Source: Deltaproteobacteria bacterium (lineage in GTDB: Bacteria; Desulfobacterota; Desulfuromonadia; Geobacterales; Geobacteraceae). From it: 64,000 nt of DNA. The DNA lies in contig SBEG01000017.1 of NCBI GenBank assembly GCA_009668975.1, positions 22,368-86,367 on the forward strand, written 5' to 3'. A program made the translations under genes and the position numbers. Below are positions 30,667-39,897 of this stretch, in pieces (position 1 is the stretch's first letter; each line of letters opens with the position of its first letter). The notes under the pieces were generated by a model. It was not told the origin of the DNA. It worked only from the letters and a program-made list of their open reading frames with translations, and made no database searches.

Positions 30667-31658
30667 AGGAAGCAATGACAGCACGTTCCGATTCAAATAC
30701 AGTACAAACTTCAGACAGGTCACGTCCTGCCCCCTGCCTGTCATCTTTGCTACTACTTGCTTTTGTATTGGCAATAGTACTGCCCGGATCAGTGTCTTTC
30801 GTTTATGCCAACCAGTTGGATAGCTTACCAACCACCCTGCAAGTGGGTTTTTCTGCACGGGTTTTTCCCGATGTCGATCAGCGAGATGCCCAGGTTGCCA
30901 TGGAACTCTGGACCAGGGAATTGGCACGCGGAATGGGCGCGAAGACCACTGCGAAAACAAAAATCTACAAAAATCCCGCAGACCTGCTTGCAGCGGTCAA
31001 GAGGGGAGATTTAACCGTCTTCACCCTCCCGGCCATTGAATACCTGCAGATCAAGGGTAGAGCACCAATTACTCCAATCATAGTCGCAGCCAGCAATGCC
31101 GGCACGTCACGACAGTATGCCTTGATCGTCAAACGTAGCAGCGGCATAAGATCTATTTCGGACCTGCGCGACAAGACACTTGTCCTGCCCTCCTTGACCA
31201 AGTATGAAGCAAGCCACATCTGGCTGCACGTACTGCTGATGAAGGAAACAAAACGGGACAGTACTGCATTTTTCCGTCATGTGTACGAATCCTCCGCAGC
31301 CTCCAAGTCAATTTTGAAGGTGTTCTTCAATCAGGTTGATGCGGCAATCGTCAGTCGAGGAGCACTTGAAACCAGTAAAGTACTGAATCCCCAGATTGGT
31401 AGAGACCTAGTGGTCATTGCCGAGTCGAAAACCCTCCATGGCGATATTACCTGTGTTCCCAGCATGATTGGTGAAAAGCTGAAAAATGCCATCACGAATT
31501 CGGCCCTGCATTTACATGAAACCACCACAGGCAAACAAATATTTACCCTGTTCCAGATCGACAAGGTAATACCATTCAATGACGCCAACCTTGCAGGATT
31601 GGAAGAACTTCTCCGAGAAAGGGACAGTCTCCTGTCAAAAGAACCAAAACGGCCATGA
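30663..31658 (+). CDS. PhnD-like periplasmic binding protein 3
   Basis: A 331-residue paralogue. The N-terminus carries a longer polar stretch before the hydrophobic signal (LLLLAFVLAIVLPGSVSFV); ATG at 30675 is an alternative start. Landmarks are QVGFSARVFPDVDQRDAQVA, LIVKRSSGIRSISDLRDK and VFFNQVDAAIVSRG. It is most like paralogue 4 (shared RDAQVAMELW and RELARG), so the four genes form two pairs that suggest successive duplications. The ligand is unknown. Confidence 0.78.
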   Translation: MKEAMTARSDSNTVQTSDRSRPAPCLSSLLLLAFVLAIVLPGSVSFVYANQLDSLPTTLQVGFSARVFPDVDQRDAQVAMELWTRELARGMGAKTTAKTKIYKNPADLLAAVKRGDLTVFTLPAIEYLQIKGRAPITPIIVAASNAGTSRQYALIVKRSSGIRSISDLRDKTLVLPSLTKYEASHIWLHVLLMKETKRDSTAFFRHVYESSAASKSILKVFFNQVDAAIVSRGALETSKVLNPQIGRDLVVIAESKTLHGDITCVPSMIGEKLKNAITNSALHLHETTTGKQIFTLFQIDKVIPFNDANLAGLEELLRERDSLLSKEPKRP

Positions 31659-31891
31659 ATTTTTTCACGGGAGGTTTTTCAGGGTATCGCTACGAAGAAA
31701 AGTAAGAATACTTGTCCGGCAGAACATCCGGAAAAATCCTGGATATTGATAATAAGGTCAAAAAATCAAGACTCTAACCAGGAAAATATTCGCAAAGGCT
31801 ATTGATAGCAATCACCGCGCCCTACTCTTGTTGTTCCTCTTCACACAGGTATTTTTGATTTACAGCACCAAATAAGCAGGCAAGGGAGATC

Positions 31892-32887
31892 TTGATGAGC
31901 CTTACATCACAATCAATTGTGCATCGTCGCTCCTCAATAGCTGAAAAAGCTTGTTTCAGATTTATTTGCAGCCGACTGGTTCCCTGCCTGGTTCTTTCCA
32001 TTTTGGTGCTAGCACCAGTTGCGTCGCTATCAGGTGCAGAAACCCCGGGCAGCGACATGCCGCAAGTCCTGCGGGTCGGATTTTTATCTAATGTTTTCAG
32101 CAATGTGGACACTCGCGATGCGCAGGTAGCTATGGAGTTGTGGGCACGAGAACTGGCCCGCGGTGCCGGAATAAACAAGGCAAGAGTAACTCTTCTCCAT
32201 AGCAGGGAAGAGCTGGCAACGGCGATCCGGAATCAGTCTCTCGACATTGTAACATTATCGGCACTCGACTATCTTAAGCTTCGCAACTCCCTGCCCCTGG
32301 TCCCCGCCTTTGTCGCATCGAACCATGTTGGCCGGGCACGGGAGCAGGTACTTATCGTTTCCCGCAAAAGCAACATCAGAACATTTGATGATCTGCGGGG
32401 CAAAACGATTGACCTCCTACCGGAAAAGCGATACGAGCCGGCCCTAATTTGGCTCGAAACTCTCCTTATGAATAAAGGAAAGGGCGACCTCAGTTCCTAT
32501 TTTCTAAAAATGAACGAGGCACCCAATGCTTCACAGGCCATCATGCACGTCTTTTTCAGGAAAGTAGATGCCGCTGTTGTAAATCGCGGATCATTTGAAA
32601 CAAGCAAAATGATGAATCCCCAACTGAGTCAACAAGTTATGGTTATTGCAGAATCAGAAAGCATTTTGGGTGACGTGAGTTGTATCCCAAAATCGATCAG
32701 CATGCAGCTGAAACTTGCCATGGAAAATGCTGCCGCGCACTTGCATCAAAGTGCGATGGGCAGACAGATGACTGCCCTTTTCCAAATTGACCGGGTTATC
32801 CCCTTTCGACCTGCCTATCTTGATGGACTCACAACGTTGCTGGAAAATCATTCAAAATTGAAGCAAAAACAATTAAAGAGGAGATGA
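31892..32887 (+). CDS. PhnD-like periplasmic binding protein 4
   Basis: A 331-residue paralogue with signal peptide (LVPCLVLSILVLAPVASL), mature start RVGFLSNVFSNVDTRDAQVA, hinge LIVSRKSNIRTFDDLRGK and second lobe VFFRKVDAAVVNRG. GGAGA precedes the ATG. Its stop is one base before the hybrid kinase start codon, so the two are translated together. This tight linkage is the best evidence that these binding proteins serve the kinase. Confidence 0.78.
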   Translation: MMSLTSQSIVHRRSSIAEKACFRFICSRLVPCLVLSILVLAPVASLSGAETPGSDMPQVLRVGFLSNVFSNVDTRDAQVAMELWARELARGAGINKARVTLLHSREELATAIRNQSLDIVTLSALDYLKLRNSLPLVPAFVASNHVGRAREQVLIVSRKSNIRTFDDLRGKTIDLLPEKRYEPALIWLETLLMNKGKGDLSSYFLKMNEAPNASQAIMHVFFRKVDAAVVNRGSFETSKMMNPQLSQQVMVIAESESILGDVSCIPKSISMQLKLAMENAAAHLHQSAMGRQMTALFQIDRVIPFRPAYLDGLTTLLENHSKLKQKQLKRR

Positions 32888-32888
32888 G

Positions 32889-35276
32889 ATGCAGTTAAAA
32901 ACTCCCCTAAATAATTCGAAGGAACCGAAACGAAATCGTATTATAAGCTTCTTGACGCCGCATCGGATTGTTGTTCGTGTCGCACTGATCTCAGCGACCC
33001 TCATCATCATCAGCCTCGGGCTTTTTGTCCTCGCTACAATACCTTTCCAGCGAACTGCAATTCTCGACGCAATGGAATCGGAAGCAAAAAGCACCGTCAC
33101 CTCCATCGATCAGGTCACGGCAACTGCCATTATTACCGAGGATTTCGGCACCGTCGTTGAGCACTGCCTGAGAGTTGTGCAGGAGAGCCCTTCGATCGTC
33201 TACGTGGTGGTAACCCGCAATGACGGCTTTTCACTGATCATAACCAAAAAGGGCTGGGAGCAAAAGAACCAGAACGGCGTCTGGGTTCCTAAGGGAGAGA
33301 GGGTTGCAAACAGCCGTTTTCTCAGCAGCGATATTTCACAGGAAGAGGTATACCATTACTCTCATCCTTTCCAGTATTCCGGTATTGATTGGGGATGGAT
33401 CCACATTGGTCTCTCCCTGAAGAAGTTCAACTCCGACATCAGCAATATGTACCAACGAACGGTTATACTGGCACTCCTCTGCCTCACGGTCGGCATACTG
33501 GTCGCATTTTTCTTTGCCCGGAAACTGACCAGACCAATCTCATCTCTCGCTTTAACTACTGAGAAAGTTGCCCGTGGCGACCTGAATGCTCGCGCAGATA
33601 TCCAAACAGGAGATGAATTGGAACATCTTGGCCATTCCTTCAACTCCATGACATCAGCTTTGCAAAATTCCCAACGGGATATCATTTCTTCCCGGGAATA
33701 TACGGAAAATATCATCAAATCCATGAACGATACCCTGATTGTCATATCGGCAGAAGGTATCATTGAACAGGTAAATAGGGCGACTTTGATCTTGCTCGGC
33801 TACGAGGAGAACGAACTGATCGGCACTCCGATCTACCGAATTCTTCATCAGATAGATGCCTCAAAGGATAGCGATGAGTACCTCGGCAACCTTGCCAAAA
33901 TAATCTCGAAAGGCCACGTCAGCAATATTGAAACAAACTACCGGGCAAAAAACGGTGACCTTATTCCGGTAATATTCTCTGCTTCCGTCATGCACGGCAC
34001 GAGAAGCACGGTCCAGGGAATTGTCTGTGTGGCACTTGACATCACCGAAAGAAAGCGCACAGAAGCGGCACTTCATCTGGCAAAGGATGCTGCGGAGACA
34101 GCAAACCTCGCGAAATCGCAGTTTCTTGCCAATATGAGTCATGAAATACGCACACCCATGAACGGCGTTCTCGGAATGCTTGACCTTCTGCTCGATTCAA
34201 AAATGGAAGAATCACAGCTGCGCCTTGCCCGTATGGCCCACAGCTCAGCGGAAAAACTTTTGGAAGTCATCAATGACATCCTTGATTTTTCCAAGATCGA
34301 GGCAGGCCACCTGAAGCTGCTGAACGCGGATTTCAACCTGCGTGAACTGGTAAATGAAGTCAGGGAAATTTTCCTGGTGAAAGCCCAGAAAAGGGGAATC
34401 CTTTTTTCGACTTCCATAGACGAGGATGTACCGGATGCGCTGCATGGCGACACACTTCGTCTTCGCCAGATTCTGATCAACCTTCTCGGTAATGCCCTCA
34501 AATTTACCGATGCAGGCGAGGTTTCCCTCCATGTGGACCTTGCAGAAAATTCCGGCACTGACATGTTGATTCGGTTCAAAGTGCGAGATACCGGTCAGGG
34601 CATTGATGCAGCCATCCTTCCACATATCTTCGATGCCTTTTCCCAAGCCGATGAGTCAATGGCACGTCGGCACGAAGGAACCGGATTGGGACTGGCCATT
34701 TCAAAACAATTGGTTGAAATCCTTGGCGGGTCGATCGGCGTGGAAACCTCCCTTGGAAAAGGTTCATTGTTCTGGTTCACGGCTCGATTGCCGCAAAGCA
34801 CTCCCCCCTTGAAAAATGTTGCCACTCCGGAACCGCTGAAAACAGTGCCTGAAGTCATACCGGTTGGCCGTAAACTCAACGTTCTGCTTGCGGAAGACAA
34901 CTTGGTAAACCAGGAAGTGGGCAAACTTATCCTGGAATGTCTTGATTGCCAGGTTGATGTGGTTGAAGACGGAGCATGCGCAGTTGAAGCGGTTTTCAGC
35001 AACAACTATGACCTGGTATTCATGGATTGCCAGATGCCGGAGGTTGATGGGTATGAAGCCACGAAAATGATCCGGAAGCGTGAATCCTTCACAGGAAAGG
35101 AGAGACCTCGCGTCCCCATCATAGCGCTGACCGCCCACGCCTTGGAGGGCGACCGGGAACTCTGCCTTGCGGCCGGCATGGACGACTACCTCTCAAAACC
35201 TTTCAATTCCAGTCAGATAGCAACCGCCCTGCAAAAATGGACGCAACTCTCGAATGATCAACCGGGAGATGAGTAA
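32889..35276 (+). CDS. Hybrid sensor histidine kinase (HAMP-PAS-HisKA-HATPase-REC)
   Basis: A 795-residue membrane kinase. TM1 at about 28-50, a periplasmic sensor region of about 140 residues, TM2 at about 190-212, HAMP to about 265, PAS about 270-390, HisKA with His418 (ANMSHEIRTPMNG), HATPase with N box around NLLGNALKFT (531-540), G1 DTGQGI and G2 GTGLGLAI (597-604), and a C-terminal receiver with Asp713 (FMDCQMPEVDGYEA). It ends in a receiver with no HPt, so it should pass phosphate to a separate HPt protein such as the one at 26.6 kb. The periplasmic domain could dock a ligand-loaded PhnD-like protein, as LuxQ does with LuxP (inference). Confidence 0.9.
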   Translation: MQLKTPLNNSKEPKRNRIISFLTPHRIVVRVALISATLIIISLGLFVLATIPFQRTAILDAMESEAKSTVTSIDQVTATAIITEDFGTVVEHCLRVVQESPSIVYVVVTRNDGFSLIITKKGWEQKNQNGVWVPKGERVANSRFLSSDISQEEVYHYSHPFQYSGIDWGWIHIGLSLKKFNSDISNMYQRTVILALLCLTVGILVAFFFARKLTRPISSLALTTEKVARGDLNARADIQTGDELEHLGHSFNSMTSALQNSQRDIISSREYTENIIKSMNDTLIVISAEGIIEQVNRATLILLGYEENELIGTPIYRILHQIDASKDSDEYLGNLAKIISKGHVSNIETNYRAKNGDLIPVIFSASVMHGTRSTVQGIVCVALDITERKRTEAALHLAKDAAETANLAKSQFLANMSHEIRTPMNGVLGMLDLLLDSKMEESQLRLARMAHSSAEKLLEVINDILDFSKIEAGHLKLLNADFNLRELVNEVREIFLVKAQKRGILFSTSIDEDVPDALHGDTLRLRQILINLLGNALKFTDAGEVSLHVDLAENSGTDMLIRFKVRDTGQGIDAAILPHIFDAFSQADESMARRHEGTGLGLAISKQLVEILGGSIGVETSLGKGSLFWFTARLPQSTPPLKNVATPEPLKTVPEVIPVGRKLNVLLAEDNLVNQEVGKLILECLDCQVDVVEDGACAVEAVFSNNYDLVFMDCQMPEVDGYEATKMIRKRESFTGKERPRVPIIALTAHALEGDRELCLAAGMDDYLSKPFNSSQIATALQKWTQLSNDQPGDE

Positions 35277-35393
35277 GGCAAACCAAGCAATTGCCATGCT
35301 CTTGACAAAAACACCTGTCCTGTGGCACAAGAAACCCTGCAATTATGAGAGAGACCTCTAGAAACATACGAATTCTTTACAGGAGGCAACACA

Positions 35394-35969
35394 GTGAAAA
35401 GCATCAAGGGATCCAAGACCGAACAGAATCTACTGAAATCTTTTGCCGGTGAAAGCCAGGCACGCAACCGCTATACTTACTTTTCCTCCGTGGCACGCAA
35501 GGAAGGCTATGTCCAGATTGCGGATATTTTTGACGAAACCGCTGCGCAGGAAAAGGAGCATGCCAAGAGATTTTTCAAATTCCTCGAAGGGGGCGACCTT
35601 GAAATAACCGCCTGTTTTCCTGCCGGCAAACTCGCAACAACAGCGGAAAACCTCCTGGCAGCTGCAACGGGCGAGCATGAAGAACATACCCAGCTCTATC
35701 CCGAATTCGCTGCTGTTGCTGAACAGGAAGGGTTCACGGAGATTGCCGCCGCATGGAATGCCATCTCCGTTGCCGAAAAACAGCATGAAAAACGCTATCG
35801 TGATTTGCTTGCCAATCTGGAAAACAAACGGGTTTTCATGCGTGACGCTGAAGTAGTCTGGCGCTGCCGCAACTGCGGCTACCTGCATACGGCAACCACC
35901 GCTCCGGAACTCTGCCAGGCCTGCATTCATCCCCGGGCGCACTTCGAATTGCTTGCGGAAAATTGGTAA
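35394..35969 (+). CDS. Rubrerythrin
   Basis: Di-iron peroxidase protecting anaerobes from hydrogen peroxide. The 191-residue protein has the ferritin-like domain with iron-ligating Glu residues in FAGESQARNRY, AAQEKEHAK, GEHEEH and AEKQHEKRY, and a C-terminal rubredoxin-like domain (CRNCGYLH, then CQACIHP). It starts with GTG at 35394 behind AGGAGG. Placed near nitrogenase genes it may protect oxygen-sensitive clusters, but the link could be incidental. A terminator follows at 36014. Confidence 0.95.
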   Translation: MKSIKGSKTEQNLLKSFAGESQARNRYTYFSSVARKEGYVQIADIFDETAAQEKEHAKRFFKFLEGGDLEITACFPAGKLATTAENLLAAATGEHEEHTQLYPEFAAVAEQEGFTEIAAAWNAISVAEKQHEKRYRDLLANLENKRVFMRDAEVVWRCRNCGYLHTATTAPELCQACIHPRAHFELLAENW

Positions 35970-36013
35970 GCAGATCCGGAACACTGCCGGGCAGGACCTG
36001 CCAATGACTCACG

Positions 36014-36052
36014 AGGGACACATTTCAAACGGGATGTGTCCCTATTTATTTT
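36014..36052 (+). terminator. Terminator after rubrerythrin
   Basis: AGGGACACAT, a 10-base loop, ATGTGTCCCT, then ATTTATTTTG. Strong 10-bp stem with a T-rich tail. Confidence 0.8.
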
Positions 36053-36212
36053 GCCCCCCATAATGCCAACCTTGACTTTTCTGCCTCCTCATAAGTGAGG
36101 CCGGATGCGCCCCAGGCAATTCCACGGTACAATAACGTTGTCAGGAGCCTGTCGCGAATTCGAGAGTTCAGCAATTCCCCGCAAGCCGGGATCACAAAAG
36201 GACAACCGAGCC

Positions 36213-38186
36213 ATGAACCAGCCAAGGAACACTTTTGACTTCATTCGCGGCCTTACCCCGGAGGATGAAAAAAGAATTCGTCACATCCCTTTTCTCAATA
36301 TCGATTCAATGCTGATCCCTTCCCCCTTTATCAAGGACAAGACCATCGACATTGACTACCAGCACAGCTATATCTGGGAAGAAGAGGGAGAATACCTGGG
36401 GTATTTGCTGGTCTATTCCAATCCGGACAAGACGAAATTTCATATCTACAAACAGGTAACGAGCCCCTTTGGCAGGGGAAAAGGCATCGGCTCGGCCTTC
36501 ATGGAAAAGCTGGCAACGGATGTGGCCGTCGATTCCCAGGTTTACCTCTATGTCTGGGAAAAACTGAGCAGTTCCATTGATTTTTTCATGAGCAAGGGAT
36601 TCACCTATGAAGAGGCCATTGTCTATCGCAAGATGAAGTTTTACCTGATGTCCGCTACCGCAGAAACGATTCTCGAGAAAATTTCTCTGGAGAAAAACAA
36701 GGACTTTTCCACGTCCGAGGAGCTTGGAAAAGTCCGGCACGATGCCAAGAAGGGCCTGAAAATCCTTTTAGACATGGTTTCCATGCTGTCGGTGGACAAT
36801 TGCAACAAGGTTATCGAAGACATCAACCGGGAAACAACAGCCCTGCTGAACACCCTGAACATGTATGAGGACCAGATCACGGCCTTCCATGAGGTTCATA
36901 TAAAAGAGCTGATTACCGACCGGGTAATTCCCTTCATCGAGGTTACCGAGTTCCCGTGCGAGATACGGCTGATCCTCGGTTCGAAAATTCCCGCCGTTAT
37001 CGGGAATTACGTCAACTTCAGCAGGGCGCTGATCAATATTGTTTCGAACTCGCTTGACGCCATCAGGGAGGCTGATACAAAAGGCGTCATCGAAATAAGT
37101 CTGCATGAAAGCGACGACAGCGTAATCCTCGCACTTCAGGATAACGGGATCGGTATTGAACAGGAGCGGTTGCAACTTGGCGAAGATACCCTACCTTTGT
37201 TTGTCGGCAAGACCACCAAAAAGGGTAAAACAGGTGAAGGGATCGGCACCCGGCAGATTTTTTCCACATTCGGGCCAGCAAATATTGCCGTTGAGAGCAC
37301 CGTGGGCGAAGGAACCCGCTGGACCTTGCGTCTCAAGAAAAGCAGCCAGAAGGACACGGTAATCCTGTCCGAGATGAAAACACGCTACGTCATGTTCATC
37401 AAGTCCACCGAAAAAATCCTGATTGATGAAGCAAGTAACCGGACAAATATCGCCGCCTTCATTTGGCAGTTACGGCAGATGGAGATTTTCAGTTACGAAC
37501 TGATCTATTACTTCAGCCGTTACAACAATGTCAGAGACATCTTCCGGAACATACTTCTGTACCGCTACGGTGGCAAGGATTTCCAATTCCTCAAGACGGA
37601 ATTGAGAAAATGCCGGATCGATGACGAAGTCATCAAGTCCTGGCTGTTGGGAATTGTCAAACGGATAAAAAGGAACGAATTTTTCGTGCAGAACACACTG
37701 AATTTTGATGAATACAAGGGCATTCTCTTCAAAAGTTACGGCCAAGCCTTGGATAAAACCATTATTTTCACCATGGACCCGGAAACGGGGAACTTTTTTG
37801 CCTCTGACAGAAAACTTGCCGAGCACATGGATTTCGTGCCCTATCTGCAGCGGAATCGCGACCTGCTTCTGCGTGGTGAATTCGTAGGAGACGTCAGGAA
37901 TATCGCCAGTCCGATCCATATGGGCGTCTGGTCGGTCTCGACACTGGAAGATTTGTACGAAAAGTTGAAAAGTATCCGGAGCGGTGCTCGCCAGCTTCTG
38001 AAAATGGGGCTGAAAAACGAAAAACATCTCGCTTTTTACTCTTCCACCTACAATGTCTGTTCCTATGAAATCGACACACTGAAAACGACTACCCTTGCGG
38101 AAATGGCAAACGCAAAAGATGACGAACTGGATCAGTTCATCAAGTCTTCGGAGGATGAACTTCAGGGATTGATCTTCGCGGATTGA
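36213..38186 (+). CDS. GNAT acetyltransferase-histidine kinase fusion
   Basis: A 657-residue soluble protein with an unusual layout. Residues about 1-145 are a GNAT-type domain with the acetyl-CoA loop SPFGRGKGIGSAF (84-96). Residues about 165-225 hold a helical segment with RHDAKKGLKILLDM, whose His176 resembles a kinase phospho-acceptor. Residues about 230-375 are a GHKL ATPase with N box NIVSNSLDAI (275-284), G1 DNGIGI and G2 GEGIGTRQIF. The last 280 residues match nothing I recognise. ATG at 36213 follows AAAAGGA; the frame extends upstream to 36105. The gene converges on nifK, 112 bases away. A role in nitrogen regulation is only inferred from position. Confidence 0.75.
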   Translation: MNQPRNTFDFIRGLTPEDEKRIRHIPFLNIDSMLIPSPFIKDKTIDIDYQHSYIWEEEGEYLGYLLVYSNPDKTKFHIYKQVTSPFGRGKGIGSAFMEKLATDVAVDSQVYLYVWEKLSSSIDFFMSKGFTYEEAIVYRKMKFYLMSATAETILEKISLEKNKDFSTSEELGKVRHDAKKGLKILLDMVSMLSVDNCNKVIEDINRETTALLNTLNMYEDQITAFHEVHIKELITDRVIPFIEVTEFPCEIRLILGSKIPAVIGNYVNFSRALINIVSNSLDAIREADTKGVIEISLHESDDSVILALQDNGIGIEQERLQLGEDTLPLFVGKTTKKGKTGEGIGTRQIFSTFGPANIAVESTVGEGTRWTLRLKKSSQKDTVILSEMKTRYVMFIKSTEKILIDEASNRTNIAAFIWQLRQMEIFSYELIYYFSRYNNVRDIFRNILLYRYGGKDFQFLKTELRKCRIDDEVIKSWLLGIVKRIKRNEFFVQNTLNFDEYKGILFKSYGQALDKTIIFTMDPETGNFFASDRKLAEHMDFVPYLQRNRDLLLRGEFVGDVRNIASPIHMGVWSVSTLEDLYEKLKSIRSGARQLLKMGLKNEKHLAFYSSTYNVCSYEIDTLKTTTLAEMANAKDDELDQFIKSSEDELQGLIFAD

Positions 38187-38232
38187 GACAAAGCGGGACC
38201 CCTCAGCAAACTCCGGCATCCACGAAAACGGC

Positions 38233-38267
38233 AAAGGGACGCTTCCCGTCAAGAGAAGCATCCCTTT
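38233..38267. terminator. Hairpin between the GNAT-kinase gene and nifK
   Basis: AAAGGGA-C-GCTTC, a short loop, GAAGC-A-TCCCTTT. It sits between converging genes and can act for both strands, with A/T-rich ends. Confidence 0.65.
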
Positions 38268-38297
38268 GAATCTTCAGACAACTGCTAGCGGTTTCTG

Positions 38298-39761
38298 CTA
38301 GCGCATCATCTCGAAATGCCGGTCATCACAGGTATCGTCAGTGATATCGATGAACTTGTTGCAGATCGTGGTGACCATGTTGATCACGCCCTGGTAGCCG
38401 ACCAGAGGCGAGCGGTGCAGGTTGACCCGGTCGAAGATCGGGAAACCGAAGCGGAACAAGGGGATCTTGGCGTCTCGGGTGATGAACTTGGCATGGGTGT
38501 CGCCGATGATCGCATCCACCGGATCGGTCATGACCAGACTGCGCAGGTGCCAGAGGTCCTTATTGATGTAGATCTTGCCATCCTTGCCATAGGGAGAGGT
38601 ATCGAGCAGCGCCTGGATCTCTTTCTCCAGCTTCTTGCTCCCCCTGCTGCAGAGGATGTGGTACGGCCGGGCGCCCATTTCCAGCAGGAAGGAAACATAA
38701 CCCAACAGGTAGTCCGGATCACCGTAGACGGCGAATTTCTTGTTGTGGATGTACTGATGGGAGTCGGTCATGGCGTCAACCGCTCTGCCCCTTTCTTCCT
38801 TGATGGATGCGGGGACCTCTTTGCCGAACAGATCCGCCAGCTTCATGATGAAAGCGTCGGTCTTTTCAATGCCGAACGGGGTCGGCAGCGAAACATGCTT
38901 GCCCGAATAGTTGTCCTTGATCCAGCCGAAGGTCTTGGGTGTGGCATAGGGACCAAGGGTCATGGTCACCTTGCCGTTGATGGAATCGGCGGCATCGTCA
39001 AGCTTTGTTCCCCCGGGGTAAACCCGGTAGGTGCCGTCCAGCGGCGAATCGAACACGTCGGAGATGTCGGCCAGCATGGTGTAGGGAATGCCGAATGCCT
39101 CGAGAATCCGCTTGTATTCACGGTAGTTGCCGGTGTTGCAGTCGAAACCGGGAATCAGGTTGAGCTTGCCGGTGCAGCGTCCCTCCACCTGCTTTCCTTC
39201 GGTCAGATACTGGAGAATGGCGAGCAGCATGGCATCGTAGCCATGGATATGGGTACCGTTAAAGCTCGGGGTGTTGGCAAACGGAATCGGGAAGTCTTTC
39301 GGCACAACTCCCTTGTTTTTCGCGTTCTTGATGAAGGCGGTCAGGTCGTCGCCGATGATCTCCGGCATGCAGGAGGTAAATACCGGCATCATCTTCGGCT
39401 TGTAGAGCGCATAGGCGTTTTCCAGCGCCTCATGCAGGTTGTTCTGACCACCGAACACTGCGCCGTCTTCGGTCATGGCATCGGAAACCGCGGGAGCGGG
39501 CTCCCGGAAATGCCGGTTAAGGGTGGAGCGGTAGTAGGAGGCACATCCCTGGGAGCCGTGGACAAAGGGGAGGCTGCCTTCAAAGGCATGGGCAACCAGC
39601 TCGGCTCCGAGCGGCTGGCAGGTGTGGGCCGGGTTGATCACCAGGGCCTGACGGGCAAAGTTCTTTTCCTTATACTCTTCCGTGTTTATCCACTCGGCAA
39701 CCCGCTTTTCTTCTTCTTCGGTAATTTCGGTAACATATTTAACGGCAGTATCTGCGCTCAT
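38298..39761 (-). CDS. nifK: Nitrogenase molybdenum-iron protein beta chain
   Basis: Beta subunit of dinitrogenase, sharing the P-cluster with NifD. The 487-residue protein has the P-cluster ligands Cys48 (PAHTCQPLGAE), Cys73 (GSQGCASYYRSTLNRHF) and Cys131 (TSCMPEIIGDDL). Length and motifs match group I/II molybdenum nitrogenases. ATG at 39761 has GGAG eight bases upstream. The 136-base gap from nifD contains a large imperfect inverted repeat. The final codons overlap a small GCTAGC hairpin. Confidence 0.97.
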   Translation of the reverse strand: MSADTAVKYVTEITEEEEKRVAEWINTEEYKEKNFARQALVINPAHTCQPLGAELVAHAFEGSLPFVHGSQGCASYYRSTLNRHFREPAPAVSDAMTEDGAVFGGQNNLHEALENAYALYKPKMMPVFTSCMPEIIGDDLTAFIKNAKNKGVVPKDFPIPFANTPSFNGTHIHGYDAMLLAILQYLTEGKQVEGRCTGKLNLIPGFDCNTGNYREYKRILEAFGIPYTMLADISDVFDSPLDGTYRVYPGGTKLDDAADSINGKVTMTLGPYATPKTFGWIKDNYSGKHVSLPTPFGIEKTDAFIMKLADLFGKEVPASIKEERGRAVDAMTDSHQYIHNKKFAVYGDPDYLLGYVSFLLEMGARPYHILCSRGSKKLEKEIQALLDTSPYGKDGKIYINKDLWHLRSLVMTDPVDAIIGDTHAKFITRDAKIPLFRFGFPIFDRVNLHRSPLVGYQGVINMVTTICNKFIDITDDTCDDRHFEMMR

Positions 39762-39823
39762 AAGTATCTCCTTGAACGGCCGGGGACCAATCCGTCCCAC
39801 GGTCCGGATTTTTGTTGCGAGAT

Positions 39824-39893
39824 GTGAAGTGTGAGGAGTGAGGAGTTAATTTTACAGGATCTTACGCTTCACACCTCACGCCTCACTCCTCCC
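39824..39893. repeat. Imperfect inverted repeat between nifD and nifK
   Basis: GTGAAGTGTGAGGAGTGAGG pairs imperfectly with CTTCACACCTCACGCC followed by TCACTCCTCC. It would fold in the nifDK message and could affect stability or coupling; it may also be a simple repeat expansion. Confidence 0.5.
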
Positions 39894-39897
39894 TGTT

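Noticed and set aside
38316..39827. Plus-strand open frame of 503 codons
   Set aside because: Shadow of nifK, whose sequence is strongly conserved on the other strand.
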